NCBI RefSeq assembly: GCF_020515695.1
Contig: NZ_JAIWJA010000013.1
Location: forward strand, 1 to 64,000
Direction: 5' to 3'
Origin: Pseudomonas sp. MWU16-30317
Lineage (GTDB): Bacteria; Pseudomonadota; Gammaproteobacteria; Pseudomonadales; Pseudomonadaceae
DNA length: 64,000 nt
In this document: piece after piece, positions 26,417 through 37,851 of the stretch
Layout: each line of letters starts with the position of its first letter
Numbering within the stretch: the first letter of the stretch is position 1
The notes under the pieces: model-generated
Told to the model about the DNA's origin: nothing
What the model saw: the letters and a program-made list of their open reading frames with translations, nothing else
The model's database searches: none
Translations under genes and position numbers: made by a program

Positions 26417-27273
26417 ACACAGTCACCACCATCGCTGAACTGCGCGCCGCGATTGCCTTGGCACGCCGCGCCGGCAAACGCATCGGCTTCGCCCCGACCA
26501 TGGGTAATCTGCACAGCGGTCACGCCGCGCTGGTGACTCACGCCCGAGCGCTGAGCGACTTCGTGGTGGCGAGCATTTTCGTCAATCCGTTGCAATTCGG
26601 CCCCAGCGAAGATCTCGATACCTACCCGCGTACCCTGGACGCCGATCAGCAGCGCCTGGTCGAGGCCGGTTGCGACCTGCTGTTCGCCCCCAGCGTGGCG
26701 CAAATGTACCCCGAAGGCACCGCCGTGCAGACCCGCGTCAGCGTGCCGGAACTGTCCCAGGGCCTGTGCGGTGCCAGCCGCCCGGGGCACTTCGAGGGAG
26801 TGGCCACGGTGGTCAGCAAGTTGCTCAACATGGTGCAGCCGGACGTCGCCATCTTCGGCCAGAAGGATTACCAGCAACTGGCGGTGATCCGCGCCATGGT
26901 CCGCGACCTCAACATGCCTATCGAGATCGTCGGCCAGCCGACCGTGCGCGCCGAAGACGGCCTGGCGCTGTCTTCGCGCAACGGTTATCTGGATGCCGCG
27001 CAACGGGCCAAGGCGCCAGTGCTGTACCGCAGCCTCAGCGAAATGGCCGAGGCCATTGCCCAAGGCGACCGCGACTATGCCGGGCTGCTGGAGCGCCAAC
27101 GCAAGATCATCAGCGCCTCGGGGTTCACCCTCGACTATCTGGAAATCCGCCACGCCGTGCACCTGCGCCCGGCCACCGCGCTGGATCACGATCTGGTCAT
27201 TCTGGTGGCGGCCTATCTGGGCACCACGCGGTTGATCGACAATCTGCATCTGGATCTGCATGCAGCGGTTTGA
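26413..27273 (+). CDS. panC: Pantothenate synthetase
   Basis: PanC joins pantoate and beta-alanine using ATP. The 286 residues carry the HIGH-like ATP motif PTMGNLHSGH near the N-terminus, the GQKDYQQL pantoate-binding segment, and the SSRNGYL motif. It starts in the ATGA overlap with panB. In P. aeruginosa panD (aspartate decarboxylase, supplying beta-alanine) follows; here the next gene is pgi, so panD must lie elsewhere. Confidence 0.96.
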   Translation: MNTVTTIAELRAAIALARRAGKRIGFAPTMGNLHSGHAALVTHARALSDFVVASIFVNPLQFGPSEDLDTYPRTLDADQQRLVEAGCDLLFAPSVAQMYPEGTAVQTRVSVPELSQGLCGASRPGHFEGVATVVSKLLNMVQPDVAIFGQKDYQQLAVIRAMVRDLNMPIEIVGQPTVRAEDGLALSSRNGYLDAAQRAKAPVLYRSLSEMAEAIAQGDRDYAGLLERQRKIISASGFTLDYLEIRHAVHLRPATALDHDLVILVAAYLGTTRLIDNLHLDLHAAV

Positions 27274-27647
27274 GCAAGATTTGCTCTAGCCATGCCGGCC
27301 TCTTCGCGAGCAAGCTCTGCTCCCACAGGTGTTCGACTCTGGAACTGTTTCCACTGTGGGAGCAGAGCTTGCTCGCGAAGAGGCCATCTGCAGCGCAGCC
27401 GACTCTGCCGCGTTCATGAAAATCAGCTTCATCTGCCAACGATTGTGAAAAGTATCAGTCAAAAGGCAATCCAGGCGCAGACAGACGCGCAAAGGATGTT
27501 TACTGTAATCACAGTTCAGCTTGATCTGTGTCCAGGCGTCGTCGCCAGCAGTGCGGCAAGACCTGCAGTGTGGCTTGAACCGCTACGCAACCTGGCCGGA
27601 TCAGTCAGTGTCCACGAGGCAGTACCAGTAAAAGGAAACCCGCAGCG
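27274..27647. other. Gap between panC and pgi; no panD
   Basis: The first part holds the REP pair at 27297-27385. The remaining 260 bases show no gene and no recognisable panD remnant. AAAGGAAA before 27648 is the pgi ribosome site. Confidence 0.65.
27297..27385. repeat. Perfect 32-bp REP inverted repeat
   Basis: Arms 27297-27328 and 27354-27385 are exact reverse complements over 32 bases (GGCCTCTTCGCGAGCAAG at the outer end), with a 25-base loop. This is the mobile REP/BIME type of pseudomonads, placed after panC, where it may also stabilise or end the mRNA. Confidence 0.88.
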
Positions 27648-29312
27648 ATGGCGTACTACCGCACTCCTCACGACGTTACCCAGTTGCCCGCATGGAAGGC
27701 GCTCAGCCAGCACCGTACCGCCATGCAAGATTTCAGCATGCGCGAGGCATTCCAGGCCGATCCACAGCGCTTCAATCAATTCTCCCTGAGCGGTTGTGGG
27801 CTGTTCCTCGACTACTCGAAAAACCTGATCACCAGCGAGACCCGCGACCTGCTGGTCAAGCTCGCCGCCGAGGTCGACCTCAATACGGCAATCAAGGCAA
27901 TGTTCGCAGGCGAGATCCTCAACGCCTCCGAAGGCCGCCCGGCGCTGCACACCGCGCTGCGTCGCCCGGTCGGCGACAAGCTCAGCGTCAACGGCACCAA
28001 CATCATGCCGGACGTGCACAAGGTGCTGAACCAGATCACCGAGCTGGTCACCCGCATCCACGACGGCCTGTGGCGCGGCTACACCGAAAAACCGATCACC
28101 GATGTGGTCAATATCGGTATCGGCGGCTCGTTCCTGGGCCCTGAGCTGGTGTCCGAGGCGCTGTTGCCCTACAGCCAGAAAGGCGTGCGTTGCCACTACC
28201 TGGCGAACATCGACGGCAGCGAATTCCACGAGCTGTCGGCCAAGCTGCGCGCCGAGACCACGCTGTTCATCGTCTCGTCGAAATCCTTCAATACCCTCGA
28301 AACCCTCAAGAATGCCCAGGCTTCGCGTGCCTGGTACCTGGCACAGGGCGGCTCCGAAGCCGAGCTGCATCGGCACTTCATCGCGGTCTCGAGCAACAAC
28401 GCCGCGGCCGTGGCGTTCGGTATTCGTGAAGAAAACATCTTCCCGATGTGGGACTGGGTCGGCGGACGTTATTCGCTGTGGTCGGCCATCGGTTTGCCGA
28501 TCGCGCTGTCCATCGGCATGGCCAACTTCAAGGAGCTGCTGTCCGGTGCCTACACCATGGACCAGCACTTCCAGACCGCGCCGTTCGAACAGAACATCCC
28601 GGTCCTGCTGGCGCTGCTGGGCGTGTGGTACAACAATTTCTGGGAAGCCCAGAGCCACGCGATCCTGCCGTACGATCACTACCTGCGCAACATCACCAAG
28701 CACTTGCAGCAACTGGACATGGAGTCCAACGGCAAGAGCGTGCGCCAGGACGGCAGCCCGGTCAGCGTCGAAACCGGCCCGGTAATCTGGGGTGGTGTGG
28801 GTTGCAACGGTCAGCATGCTTATCACCAGTTGCTGCACCAAGGCACGCAGATGATCCCGGCAGACTTCATCGTGCCGGTGGTCAGTTTCAATCCGGTCGC
28901 CGACCATCACCAGTGGCTGTTCGCCAACTGCCTGTCGCAAAGCCAGGCGCTGATGCTCGGCAAGACCCGCAACGAAGCCGAAGCCGAGTTGCGTGACAAA
29001 GGCATGGCCGAGGCCGATATCCAGAAGCTGGCACCGCACAAGGTGATCCCGGGCAACCGTCCGAGCAATACGCTGGTGCTCGAGCGCGTCAGCCCGCGGC
29101 GCTTGGGTGCGCTGGTGGCCATGTATGAGCACAAGGTGTTCGTGCAGAGCGTGATCTGGGGCACCAACGCCTTCGACCAGTGGGGTGTGGAGCTGGGCAA
29201 GGAGCTGGGCAAGGGCGTGTACCAACGCCTGACCGGCGGTATCGAAGAGCCAGCCGAAGACGCCTCGACCCAGGGCTTGATCAACTACTTCCGTGGTCGT
29301 CACCGCGGTTAA
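27648..29312 (+). CDS. pgi: Glucose-6-phosphate isomerase
   Basis: Pgi interconverts glucose-6-phosphate and fructose-6-phosphate. In Pseudomonas it works mainly in the gluconeogenic direction of the Entner-Doudoroff cycle. At 554 residues it is full length. It shows NIGIGGSFLGP (phosphate binding), the signature region FPMWDWVGGRYSLWSAIGL with the catalytic base nearby, and GTNAFDQWGVELGK with the conserved Lys. AAAGGAAA precedes the ATG. Confidence 0.97.
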   Translation: MAYYRTPHDVTQLPAWKALSQHRTAMQDFSMREAFQADPQRFNQFSLSGCGLFLDYSKNLITSETRDLLVKLAAEVDLNTAIKAMFAGEILNASEGRPALHTALRRPVGDKLSVNGTNIMPDVHKVLNQITELVTRIHDGLWRGYTEKPITDVVNIGIGGSFLGPELVSEALLPYSQKGVRCHYLANIDGSEFHELSAKLRAETTLFIVSSKSFNTLETLKNAQASRAWYLAQGGSEAELHRHFIAVSSNNAAAVAFGIREENIFPMWDWVGGRYSLWSAIGLPIALSIGMANFKELLSGAYTMDQHFQTAPFEQNIPVLLALLGVWYNNFWEAQSHAILPYDHYLRNITKHLQQLDMESNGKSVRQDGSPVSVETGPVIWGGVGCNGQHAYHQLLHQGTQMIPADFIVPVVSFNPVADHHQWLFANCLSQSQALMLGKTRNEAEAELRDKGMAEADIQKLAPHKVIPGNRPSNTLVLERVSPRRLGALVAMYEHKVFVQSVIWGTNAFDQWGVELGKELGKGVYQRLTGGIEEPAEDASTQGLINYFRGRHRG

Positions 29313-29325
29313 GCGCAACACCCTA

Positions 29326-29410
29326 TAGCGAGAATCTTGCCTCCGATACGCGGTGTCAGTCACGCAAATGTGTCTGACCGACCGTATCGGGGGACAGCCC
29401 CCCCTCGCTA
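29326..29410. repeat. REP-type palindrome after pgi
   Basis: The outer arms TAGCGAG / CTCGCTA (29326, 29404) and inner arms CCGATACG / CGTATCGG (29343, 29383) form a nested inverted repeat related to the one at 17894-17979. Confidence 0.7.
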
Positions 29411-29468
29411 CACGGCAGAACCTGAAGCCGCCTCTATACTCATCCGATCAAAAGGATGAGGATCTGCC

Positions 29469-31406
<1,938 letters not shown>

Positions 31407-31509
31407 GGATGGCAGCGCGCAGCCCATCCATGTCACCATGCGGATCGATCCCAGGCGGGTGTCGATACCCTCGGCACCCCGACAAATCCAATAAATCGAG
31501 GTCTGAACC

Positions 31510-32688
31510 ATGCAGGACGTTGTCATCGTTGCCGCCACCCGCACTGCCGTCGGCAGTTTTCAGGGTGCCTTGGCACACATCCCGGCCGTTGATCTGGGCG
31601 CCGCCGTGATCCGTCAACTGCTGGCCCAGACCGGCCTCGACCCGGCCCTGGTCGATGAAGTGATCCTTGGCCAGGTGCTCACTGCCGGCGCCGGACAGAA
31701 CCCCGCCCGTCAGGCAGCCATCAAGGCCGGGCTGCCCCACGCGGTACCGGCCATGACCCTGAACAAGGTCTGCGGCTCGGGCCTCAAGGCCCTGCATCTG
31801 GCGACCCAGGCAATTCGCTGCGGCGACGCCGAGGTGATCATCGCCGGCGGGCAGGAAAACATGTCCTTGGCCAATTACGTGATACCGGGGGCGCGCACCG
31901 GTTTGCGCATGGGCCACAGCAGTTTGATCGACACGATGATCAGCGACGGCCTGTGGGATGCTTTCAATGACTACCATATGGGCATCACTGCCGAGAATCT
32001 GGTGGACAAATACGCCATCAGCCGCGAGCAGCAGGACGCCTTTGCAGCCGCCTCGCAGCAAAAGGCCAGCGCTGCTATCGAGAGCGGGCGCTTTGTCGAT
32101 GAAATCACCCCCATCCAGATTCCGCAGCGCAAGGGCGAGCCGTTGTCCTTCGCCATCGACGAGCAGCCGCGCGCCGGCACCACGGCCGAGGCGCTGGCCA
32201 AGCTCAAGCCGGCCTTCAAGAAGGATGGCAGCGTGACAGCGGGCAATGCGTCATCGCTGAATGATGGCGCCGCTGCGGTGATCCTCATGAGCGCGACCAA
32301 AGCCGAGCAGTTGGGCCTGCCCGTGCTGGCGCGGATCAAGGCCTACGCCAATGCCGGGGTCGATCCGGCGATCATGGGCATCGGCCCGGTGAGCGCTACG
32401 CGCCGTTGCCTGGACAAGGCCGGCTGGACACTGTCCGAACTGGATCTGATCGAGGCCAACGAGGCCTTTGCTGCGCAGGCCCTGGCGGTGGGCAAGGAGC
32501 TGGAATGGGATGCCAGCAAGGTCAACGTCAACGGCGGCGCCATTGCGCTTGGCCATCCCATAGGCGCATCAGGATGCCGAGTGCTGGTGACCCTGCTGCA
32601 CGAGATGATCAAGCGCGATGTGCATAAGGGCTTGGCGACGCTGTGCATTGGCGGTGGCCAAGGGGTAGCGCTGGCGATCGAGCGGTAG
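31510..32688 (+). CDS. Acetyl-CoA C-acetyltransferase (thiolase)
   Basis: This is a 392-residue biosynthetic-type thiolase condensing two acetyl-CoA to acetoacetyl-CoA, or the reverse. The catalytic residues are all present: nucleophile Cys88 in NKVCGSGLKAL, His349 in GHPIGASG and Cys379 in CIGGGQG. The length fits AtoB/PhaA. It lies 103 bases after the acetyl-CoA synthetase, which suggests use of acetyl-CoA made by that enzyme. No polyhydroxybutyrate or ketone-body genes are adjacent, so the pathway is open. Confidence 0.93.
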   Translation: MQDVVIVAATRTAVGSFQGALAHIPAVDLGAAVIRQLLAQTGLDPALVDEVILGQVLTAGAGQNPARQAAIKAGLPHAVPAMTLNKVCGSGLKALHLATQAIRCGDAEVIIAGGQENMSLANYVIPGARTGLRMGHSSLIDTMISDGLWDAFNDYHMGITAENLVDKYAISREQQDAFAAASQQKASAAIESGRFVDEITPIQIPQRKGEPLSFAIDEQPRAGTTAEALAKLKPAFKKDGSVTAGNASSLNDGAAAVILMSATKAEQLGLPVLARIKAYANAGVDPAIMGIGPVSATRRCLDKAGWTLSELDLIEANEAFAAQALAVGKELEWDASKVNVNGGAIALGHPIGASGCRVLVTLLHEMIKRDVHKGLATLCIGGGQGVALAIER

Positions 32689-32717
32689 GCTCATTGGCAG
32701 TCGATGGACCAGCAGGG

Positions 32718-32810
32718 CCGGCCTCTTCGCGGGCAAGCCGTGCTCCCACAAGTGCAAGGCTCAGGCCCGGTCAACACTGTGGGAGCAGAGCTTGCTCGCG
32801 AAGAGGCCGG
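32718..32810. repeat. REP inverted pair after the thiolase gene
   Basis: Two arms of 33 bases (32718-32750 and 32778-32810) are reverse complements with three mismatches and share the core TCTTCGCG(A/G)GCAAGC with the REP at 27297. Confidence 0.85.
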
Positions 32811-32894
32811 TACAGCCGGCCCATTACCTCACCGGCTTGCTGCATTGCAGAGCAACACTGGTAAACTGCGCCCCTGTTCACCAAGGCGCTCCGC

Positions 32895-33911
32895 ATGTCC
32901 GTTTTGACCCAGGCGCTGCGCGCCGCCCTCGACTCCCGCACCGATCTGCTAGCCACCTTGCACGCCCAGGGCACTGATTGCTATCGCCTGTTCCACGGCA
33001 GCCAGGAAGGCGCCGGCGGCCTCACGCTGGACCGCTATGGCCCGCAGTTGCTGGTACAGAGCTTCCATCAGCCGGTGGACCGTGACACCCTGCTCGGCCT
33101 GCACGCCGAGGTCCAGCAGCGCCTGGGCCTGCCATTGCACCTGGTGTACAACGACCGCTCCGGTGGCAACTCGCGCATCGACCGCCACGACAAGGTCTAC
33201 AGCGCCGAACCCGCCGCACTGGAAGACATGATCGGCCACGAGTGGGGCCTCGACTACCGCGTGCGCGGACGCCATGCCGGGCAGGACCCGCTGCTGTTTC
33301 TCGACCTGCGCGAAGCTCGCGGCTGGGTCAAGGACCACGCCAAGGGCAAGTCCGTGCTCAACCTGTTCGCCTACACGTGCGGCGTCGGCCTGAGCGCTGT
33401 GGCCGGTGGTGCGAGTGAAGTCTGCAACCTGGATTTCGCCGAGGGCAATCTGGCGGTCGGTCGCGAGAATGGCTTGCTCAACCCTCGACTGCCAGAGATG
33501 TCGTTCGTGCAATCGGACTACTTCCCGGCAATCCGCCAACTCGCCGGCTTGCCCATCAGCCAGCGCCGCGGGCAAAAACTGCCGAGCTACCCGCGCCTGG
33601 CGCAACGCCAGTTCGATCTGGTGCTCCTCGATCCGCCCGCCTGGGCCAAAAGCGCTTTTGGCACTGTCGACTTGCTGCGCGATTATCAAAGCCTGCTCAA
33701 GCCGGCGATCCTCGCCACCGCTGACGATGGCGTGCTGATCTGCTGCAACAATCTGGCGAAGGTCGCCTTCGACGACTGGCGCGATCAGGTCTTGCGCTGC
33801 GCCGAAAAAGCCGGCCGCCCGGTGCGCCAGTGGTCGCGTCTGGGTCCCGGTGCTGACTTCCCCTCTGCCGATGGCCAGCCGCCCTTGAAAATCATGGTGC
33901 TGCACTTCTGA
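32895..33911 (+). CDS. Class I SAM-dependent methyltransferase, RlmI-like
   Basis: The 338-residue protein has an N-terminal substrate-binding part and a Rossmann methyltransferase domain: FAYTCGVGLSAVAGGA as the SAM motif I, and LLDPPAWAKS as the catalytic motif IV. It belongs to the RlmI/RlmK-like group (COG1092) that methylates 23S rRNA. It lacks the canonical N-terminal PUA domain length of RlmI (about 396 residues). The exact target nucleotide is not known. Confidence 0.85.
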   Translation: MSVLTQALRAALDSRTDLLATLHAQGTDCYRLFHGSQEGAGGLTLDRYGPQLLVQSFHQPVDRDTLLGLHAEVQQRLGLPLHLVYNDRSGGNSRIDRHDKVYSAEPAALEDMIGHEWGLDYRVRGRHAGQDPLLFLDLREARGWVKDHAKGKSVLNLFAYTCGVGLSAVAGGASEVCNLDFAEGNLAVGRENGLLNPRLPEMSFVQSDYFPAIRQLAGLPISQRRGQKLPSYPRLAQRQFDLVLLDPPAWAKSAFGTVDLLRDYQSLLKPAILATADDGVLICCNNLAKVAFDDWRDQVLRCAEKAGRPVRQWSRLGPGADFPSADGQPPLKIMVLHF

Positions 33912-33914
33912 TTC

Positions 33915-33989
33915 ATGTGGGAGTGGGCGTTGCCCACGAAGGGGTCTTGGCTACGCAGCTGCCTGCGTGGGCAGCGCCCCGTCCCACAT
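33915..33989. repeat. Imperfect palindrome after the methyltransferase gene
   Basis: The 23-base arms (33915-33937 and 33967-33989) are reverse complements with three mismatches (outer ATGTGGGA / TCCCACAT). It is a REP variant distinct from the TCTTCGCG type. Confidence 0.75.
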
Positions 33990-34064
33990 AAATACCGAGG
34001 TTCATCGGAACTGTATCCCCGTGCCATACTCCAAGGCACCTCGATCGAACAGACGAAGCCGCAC

Positions 34065-37001
34065 ATGCCCAAAGGATTGCAACGCGCCCTCGGCGCCACC
34101 CTGATCGCCCTGGCCCTTTACAGTCTGCTGGGCTTTCTGGTCCTTCCGGGCGTCGGCTTGCGCATCGCCAATCAGCAGTTGGCCAAATACGCCAGCGTGC
34201 CGGCGCACCTTGAACGCCTGGAGTTCAACCCCTTCAGCCTGGAGCTGACGTTGTGGGGCCTGCACCTGGGTGCACCGGGTGCCGAACAGGTGAGCTTCGA
34301 GCGCCTCTACACCAACCTGCAAATCGACAGCCTGTGGAGCGGTGCCTTGCACCTGTCCGCCATAGAACTCGACAAGCCGCACACCGAGCTGCTGTTCGAC
34401 AAGCAAGGCCGGCTCAACCTTGCCCAGCTGTTCACGTTGCCGCCCTCGGCCCCCGCGCCCGCCGATGCGCCACCGTCCAAGCCGTTCCCGCTGCGCATCG
34501 ACAGCATCAAGCTTGCCGAAGGCTACCTGCACTTCAACGACCCACGCCCCAGCGAGCCGATCGAATTCGTCTACAACTCGATGAACCTGGAGCTCAACAA
34601 CCTCAGCACCCTGCCGGAAGACAACGCCGACATGACCCTCGCTGCGGTCAGCCCGGATGGCGGGCGCATCGACTGGACCGGCAACCTGAGCCTGTCGCCA
34701 ATCGCCTCCACTGGCAAACTCAAGGTCAGCGATGCGCGCATGAAGGTGTTCTGGCCCTACGTGCGCGACGCGGTGCCGATCGACTTGCAGGAGGGCGTGC
34801 TCAACCTCAGCACCGATTACCAGCTCAACCTGGCCGAGCAGACCGAACTGCTGCTCAGCAACGCCTCGCTCAGCGTCGCGCCGTTCGCCATCAAGGCGCC
34901 CGATGGCCGCCCCTTGGTCAATCTGGCCCGCCTGGACGTCAGCGACACCCGCGTCGACCTCGCCAAGCAACAGGTGCAGGTTGGCAAGATCCGTAGCAAC
35001 GGCCTGGAAACCTGGGTTGCGCGCGAAGCCGACGGTCAACTGGACTGGCAAAAGCTGCTGGCCAGCCAACCGGCCAAGCCCACGCCGGTGGAGGCCAAGT
35101 CGCCCGCCGCCGCCGACAGCAAGCCCGCCCCGGCCCCAAGACCCAGCAAACCGTGGCAGATAGTGCTCAAGGATGTGCAGCTGCGTGATTACAAGGTCCA
35201 CGTTGCCGACAAGGCGCAGAAGGAGCCCGTGGCGCTGGACATCACCCCGCTCAATATCGATGTGCATAACTTCGACAGCCTCAACGGCTCGCCCTTCACC
35301 CTCAAGCTCGACACCGGGCTGGGCAAGCAGGGCAAGATCAGCGCCGAGGGCGAGGTCAATCTGCAGCCGGTGAGCGCGCGGCTCAAGGTAGCGACCCGCG
35401 ATATCGATCTGCGCGTGGCCCAGGCCTATATCACCCCGTTCATCCGCCTGGAACTGCGCAGCGGCATGCTCGACAGCGACCTGGCGGTCAATCTCAAAGG
35501 CACCGCGCCGCTGGCCATGAGCATCACCGGTCGCGCCCAGGTCGATCAGCTGCACACCCTGGACACCCTCAAGCAGCGCGACTTCGTCAAATGGGAACAC
35601 CTGATGGTCGAGGGTATCGACTACGAGCATGGCGACAGCCTGAGCATCGACAAGGTCAACTTCGACAAGCCCTACGCGCGTTTCATGATCAACCCCGACC
35701 GCACCACCAACGTCGATGACCTGCTGGTCCCACAGCCAGCTGAAAGCGCCGCCAAACCGGCCAACAAAACCGCGACGACGGCCAACGCCAGCAAGCCACT
35801 GGGCATTCACGTTGGCGGCATCGCCATCAATGACGGCTCGGCCAACTTCGCCGACTTCAGCCTGCGCCCCAACTTCGGCACCGCCATCGAGCAACTCAAT
35901 GGCCAGATCGGCACTCTCGACAATCGCAAACCTGTGCCTGCCAAAGTCGATATCAAAGGCCAGGTGGATCGCTACGCGCCGGTGACCATCGCCGGCAGCT
36001 TGAACCCATTCGATCCCATGTCGGCTCTGGACATCGCCACAAGCTTCAAGCGCGTCGAACTCACCAACATGACGCCTTACTCGGGGAAATTCGCCGGTTA
36101 CCGCATCCGCAAGGGCAGGCTCAACCTCGACCTGCACTACCAGATCACCAAGGGCCAGCTGCAAGCCGAAAACAATGTGGTGGTCGAACAGCTGCAACTG
36201 GGCGAGAAAGTCGACAGCCCTGACGCCGTGAGCCTGCCGATCAAGCTCGCCATCGCCCTGCTCAAGGACACCGACGGCAAGATTTCGATCTCGCTGCCGG
36301 TTACCGGCGACCTCAACAATCCGCAGTTCAGCGTCATGCCGATCGTCTGGCAAACCCTGCGCAATCTGGTGCTGCGCGCAGCGCAAGCGCCGTTCAAATT
36401 CATCGGCGGGTTGATCGCCGGCGGCGGTGGCGACGACCTCGGCACCGTAGCCTTCGCGCCAGGCACCAGTGGCCTGGACGCAAAGGCCCAGGCCGCGCTG
36501 ATGAAACTCGCTGCAGCACTCAAGGAGCGCCCTGCCTTGCGCCTGGAAGTCGAAGGCAGCGCCGCCCAGAGCAGCGATGGCCCGATCCTCGCTGAACGCC
36601 GCCTGCAGAAGGAGTACCAGAGCACCTACTACAAGATGCTGCAGCGCCGTGGCGACAAGGTCCCGGCCGATGCGAGCCAGATCACCGTACCTGAAGACGA
36701 AAAGCCGGCCATGCTCGAAGCCATCTACCGTACGCGCGCCAAACAGCAACCACCGGCCGAGTGGCAGCAGTTGGACAGCAAGGCGCGGGCGGCCAAGCTG
36801 CACGACGCAGTGATCGACTCGTGGGATGACAGCACGCCGCTACTGCGCGAACTCGGCCAGGCCCGCGCCGCCAGTATCAAGGATTTCATGGTGCAAAAAG
36901 CACAGCTGAGCGATGATCGCGTCTTCTTCATCGACGCGAGCCTGGGCCAGGCTGAAAAGGACGGCAGCGTCATCACTCACCTGCATCTGGATGCTGAATG
37001 A
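34065..37001 (+). CDS. DUF748 (AsmA-like) envelope protein
   Basis: This is a 978-residue protein with one N-terminal membrane anchor (residues 8-32), followed by a long beta-rich periplasmic part of the DUF748/AsmA-like superfamily, with Pro/Ala-rich linkers near 345-370 and 565-580. AsmA-like proteins span the periplasm and many are linked to phospholipid transport to the outer membrane; this family member is uncharacterised. The start at 34065 places the hydrophobic segment at the N-terminus, and the 50 codons before it lie in the palindrome region. It overlaps the next gene by four bases. Confidence 0.88.
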   Translation: MPKGLQRALGATLIALALYSLLGFLVLPGVGLRIANQQLAKYASVPAHLERLEFNPFSLELTLWGLHLGAPGAEQVSFERLYTNLQIDSLWSGALHLSAIELDKPHTELLFDKQGRLNLAQLFTLPPSAPAPADAPPSKPFPLRIDSIKLAEGYLHFNDPRPSEPIEFVYNSMNLELNNLSTLPEDNADMTLAAVSPDGGRIDWTGNLSLSPIASTGKLKVSDARMKVFWPYVRDAVPIDLQEGVLNLSTDYQLNLAEQTELLLSNASLSVAPFAIKAPDGRPLVNLARLDVSDTRVDLAKQQVQVGKIRSNGLETWVAREADGQLDWQKLLASQPAKPTPVEAKSPAAADSKPAPAPRPSKPWQIVLKDVQLRDYKVHVADKAQKEPVALDITPLNIDVHNFDSLNGSPFTLKLDTGLGKQGKISAEGEVNLQPVSARLKVATRDIDLRVAQAYITPFIRLELRSGMLDSDLAVNLKGTAPLAMSITGRAQVDQLHTLDTLKQRDFVKWEHLMVEGIDYEHGDSLSIDKVNFDKPYARFMINPDRTTNVDDLLVPQPAESAAKPANKTATTANASKPLGIHVGGIAINDGSANFADFSLRPNFGTAIEQLNGQIGTLDNRKPVPAKVDIKGQVDRYAPVTIAGSLNPFDPMSALDIATSFKRVELTNMTPYSGKFAGYRIRKGRLNLDLHYQITKGQLQAENNVVVEQLQLGEKVDSPDAVSLPIKLAIALLKDTDGKISISLPVTGDLNNPQFSVMPIVWQTLRNLVLRAAQAPFKFIGGLIAGGGGDDLGTVAFAPGTSGLDAKAQAALMKLAAALKERPALRLEVEGSAAQSSDGPILAERRLQKEYQSTYYKMLQRRGDKVPADASQITVPEDEKPAMLEAIYRTRAKQQPPAEWQQLDSKARAAKLHDAVIDSWDDSTPLLRELGQARAASIKDFMVQKAQLSDDRVFFIDASLGQAEKDGSVITHLHLDAE

Positions 37002-37303
37002 ACACTTTGTACACAGTGGCCGCCTGCCTTACCTTGCTCGCCACCGCCGCCACCGCGCACGCCGACGACTCGATGCGCTGCGACAGTGCGCTGGTATCGG
37101 TGAACGACAACATGAACACGGTGTTGCGCAAGTGCGGCGAACCCAGCGGCCGTGGCCCTGTGAGCTATCTGAAAAACGCGGACGGCAGGCAACACGAGGA
37201 AATCCCCGTACAGCAGTGGACGTATGGCCCTACGTTCGGGATGTACCACTACCTGCGCTTCGAGGGCGACCGCTTGGCCAACATCACCGGCGAACGCGGT
37301 TGA
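36998..37303 (+). CDS. DUF2845 domain-containing exported protein
   Basis: The 101-residue product has a signal peptide cleaved after THAHA-type residues (TAATAHA), then a small domain with two Cys (MRCDSALVSVND, LRKCGEP) and a WTYGPTFG motif typical of DUF2845. It starts in an ATGA overlap with the DUF748 gene, so the products are made together and both face the periplasm. Function is unknown. Confidence 0.85.
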   Translation: MNTLYTVAACLTLLATAATAHADDSMRCDSALVSVNDNMNTVLRKCGEPSGRGPVSYLKNADGRQHEEIPVQQWTYGPTFGMYHYLRFEGDRLANITGERG

Positions 37304-37317
37304 GGTTGCTGTAAGCC

Positions 37318-37394
37318 TTCCGGGCCCCTTCGCGAGCAAGCCTTGCTCCTACAAGTGACTATGGGCGCAAGGCTTGCTCGCTGAGGGGCCGGAA
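37318..37394. repeat. REP inverted pair between convergent genes
   Basis: Arms around 37318-37346 and 37367-37394 (core CCTTCGCGAGCAAGCC / GGCTTGCTCGCTGAGG) form an imperfect inverted repeat between the DUF2845 and BON genes. Confidence 0.75.
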
Positions 37395-37401
37395 AGCCCA
37401 C

Positions 37402-37434
37402 AAAAAAAGCCCCGCAGCATTGACGCTGCGGGGC
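37402..37434 (-). terminator. Rho-independent terminator of the BON gene
   Basis: A perfect 10-bp stem, GCCCCGCAGC / GCTGCGGGGC, with a 6-base loop is followed on the minus strand by seven T. Confidence 0.92.
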
Positions 37435-37497
37435 TTGTCGATCAGATCCTTCCGGTCTTCGCATGAACCCTTTGCAGGGTTAGCGATATTCGCCAGC

Positions 37498-37851
37498 TTA
37501 CTCGGCTTTCAGGCCGTCAGCCGATACTGCTTTGACGCCTTTGATTTTCTTGGTGATCGCCACGGCAGTGGTTTTCTGCGCTTCGGTGATCGCAACAGTC
37601 GACGACAGGGAAACCACGCCTTTGTTGGTTTCTACCTTGATGTCGGTACCAGGGATGCCTTTCTCGGTCACCAGGTCGGATTTGACTTTGGTGGTGATCC
37701 AGGTATCGGAAGTGGACTCTTTGGCTTTTTCCATTTCGCCGGCAGCGACAACCATCGGCTGGGAAGTCTGGGCAGCCTGGACCATGGCAGCATTGGCCAG
37801 AGTCAAGGTCAGGGTAGCAGCAGTAGCGGCAGCAATTGCGAACTTCTTCAT
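37498..37851 (-). CDS. BON domain-containing periplasmic protein (OsmY-like)
   Basis: This is a 117-residue exported protein with a signal peptide (MKKFAIAAATAATLTLTLANA...) and one BON domain (DTWITTKVKSDLVTEKGIPG ... VSADGLKAE), a fold that binds phospholipid and is often stress-induced, as in OsmY. The ATG at 37851 is chosen because AGGAG lies eight bases upstream; that AGGAG would overlap a GTG start at 37860. A sigma54-like promoter about 60 bases upstream is unusual for this family. Confidence 0.88.
   Translation of the reverse strand: MKKFAIAAATAATLTLTLANAAMVQAAQTSQPMVVAAGEMEKAKESTSDTWITTKVKSDLVTEKGIPGTDIKVETNKGVVSLSSTVAITEAQKTTAVAITKKIKGVKAVSADGLKAE

Noticed and set aside
27388..27647. 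Degraded panD between panC and pgi
   Set aside because: No stretch of the region translates into anything like PanD in any frame I examined.
34002..36803. A 933-codon open frame on the minus strand
   Set aside because: It is fully antisense to the DUF748 gene, with Val/Glu/Gly-rich composition typical of a shadow frame.
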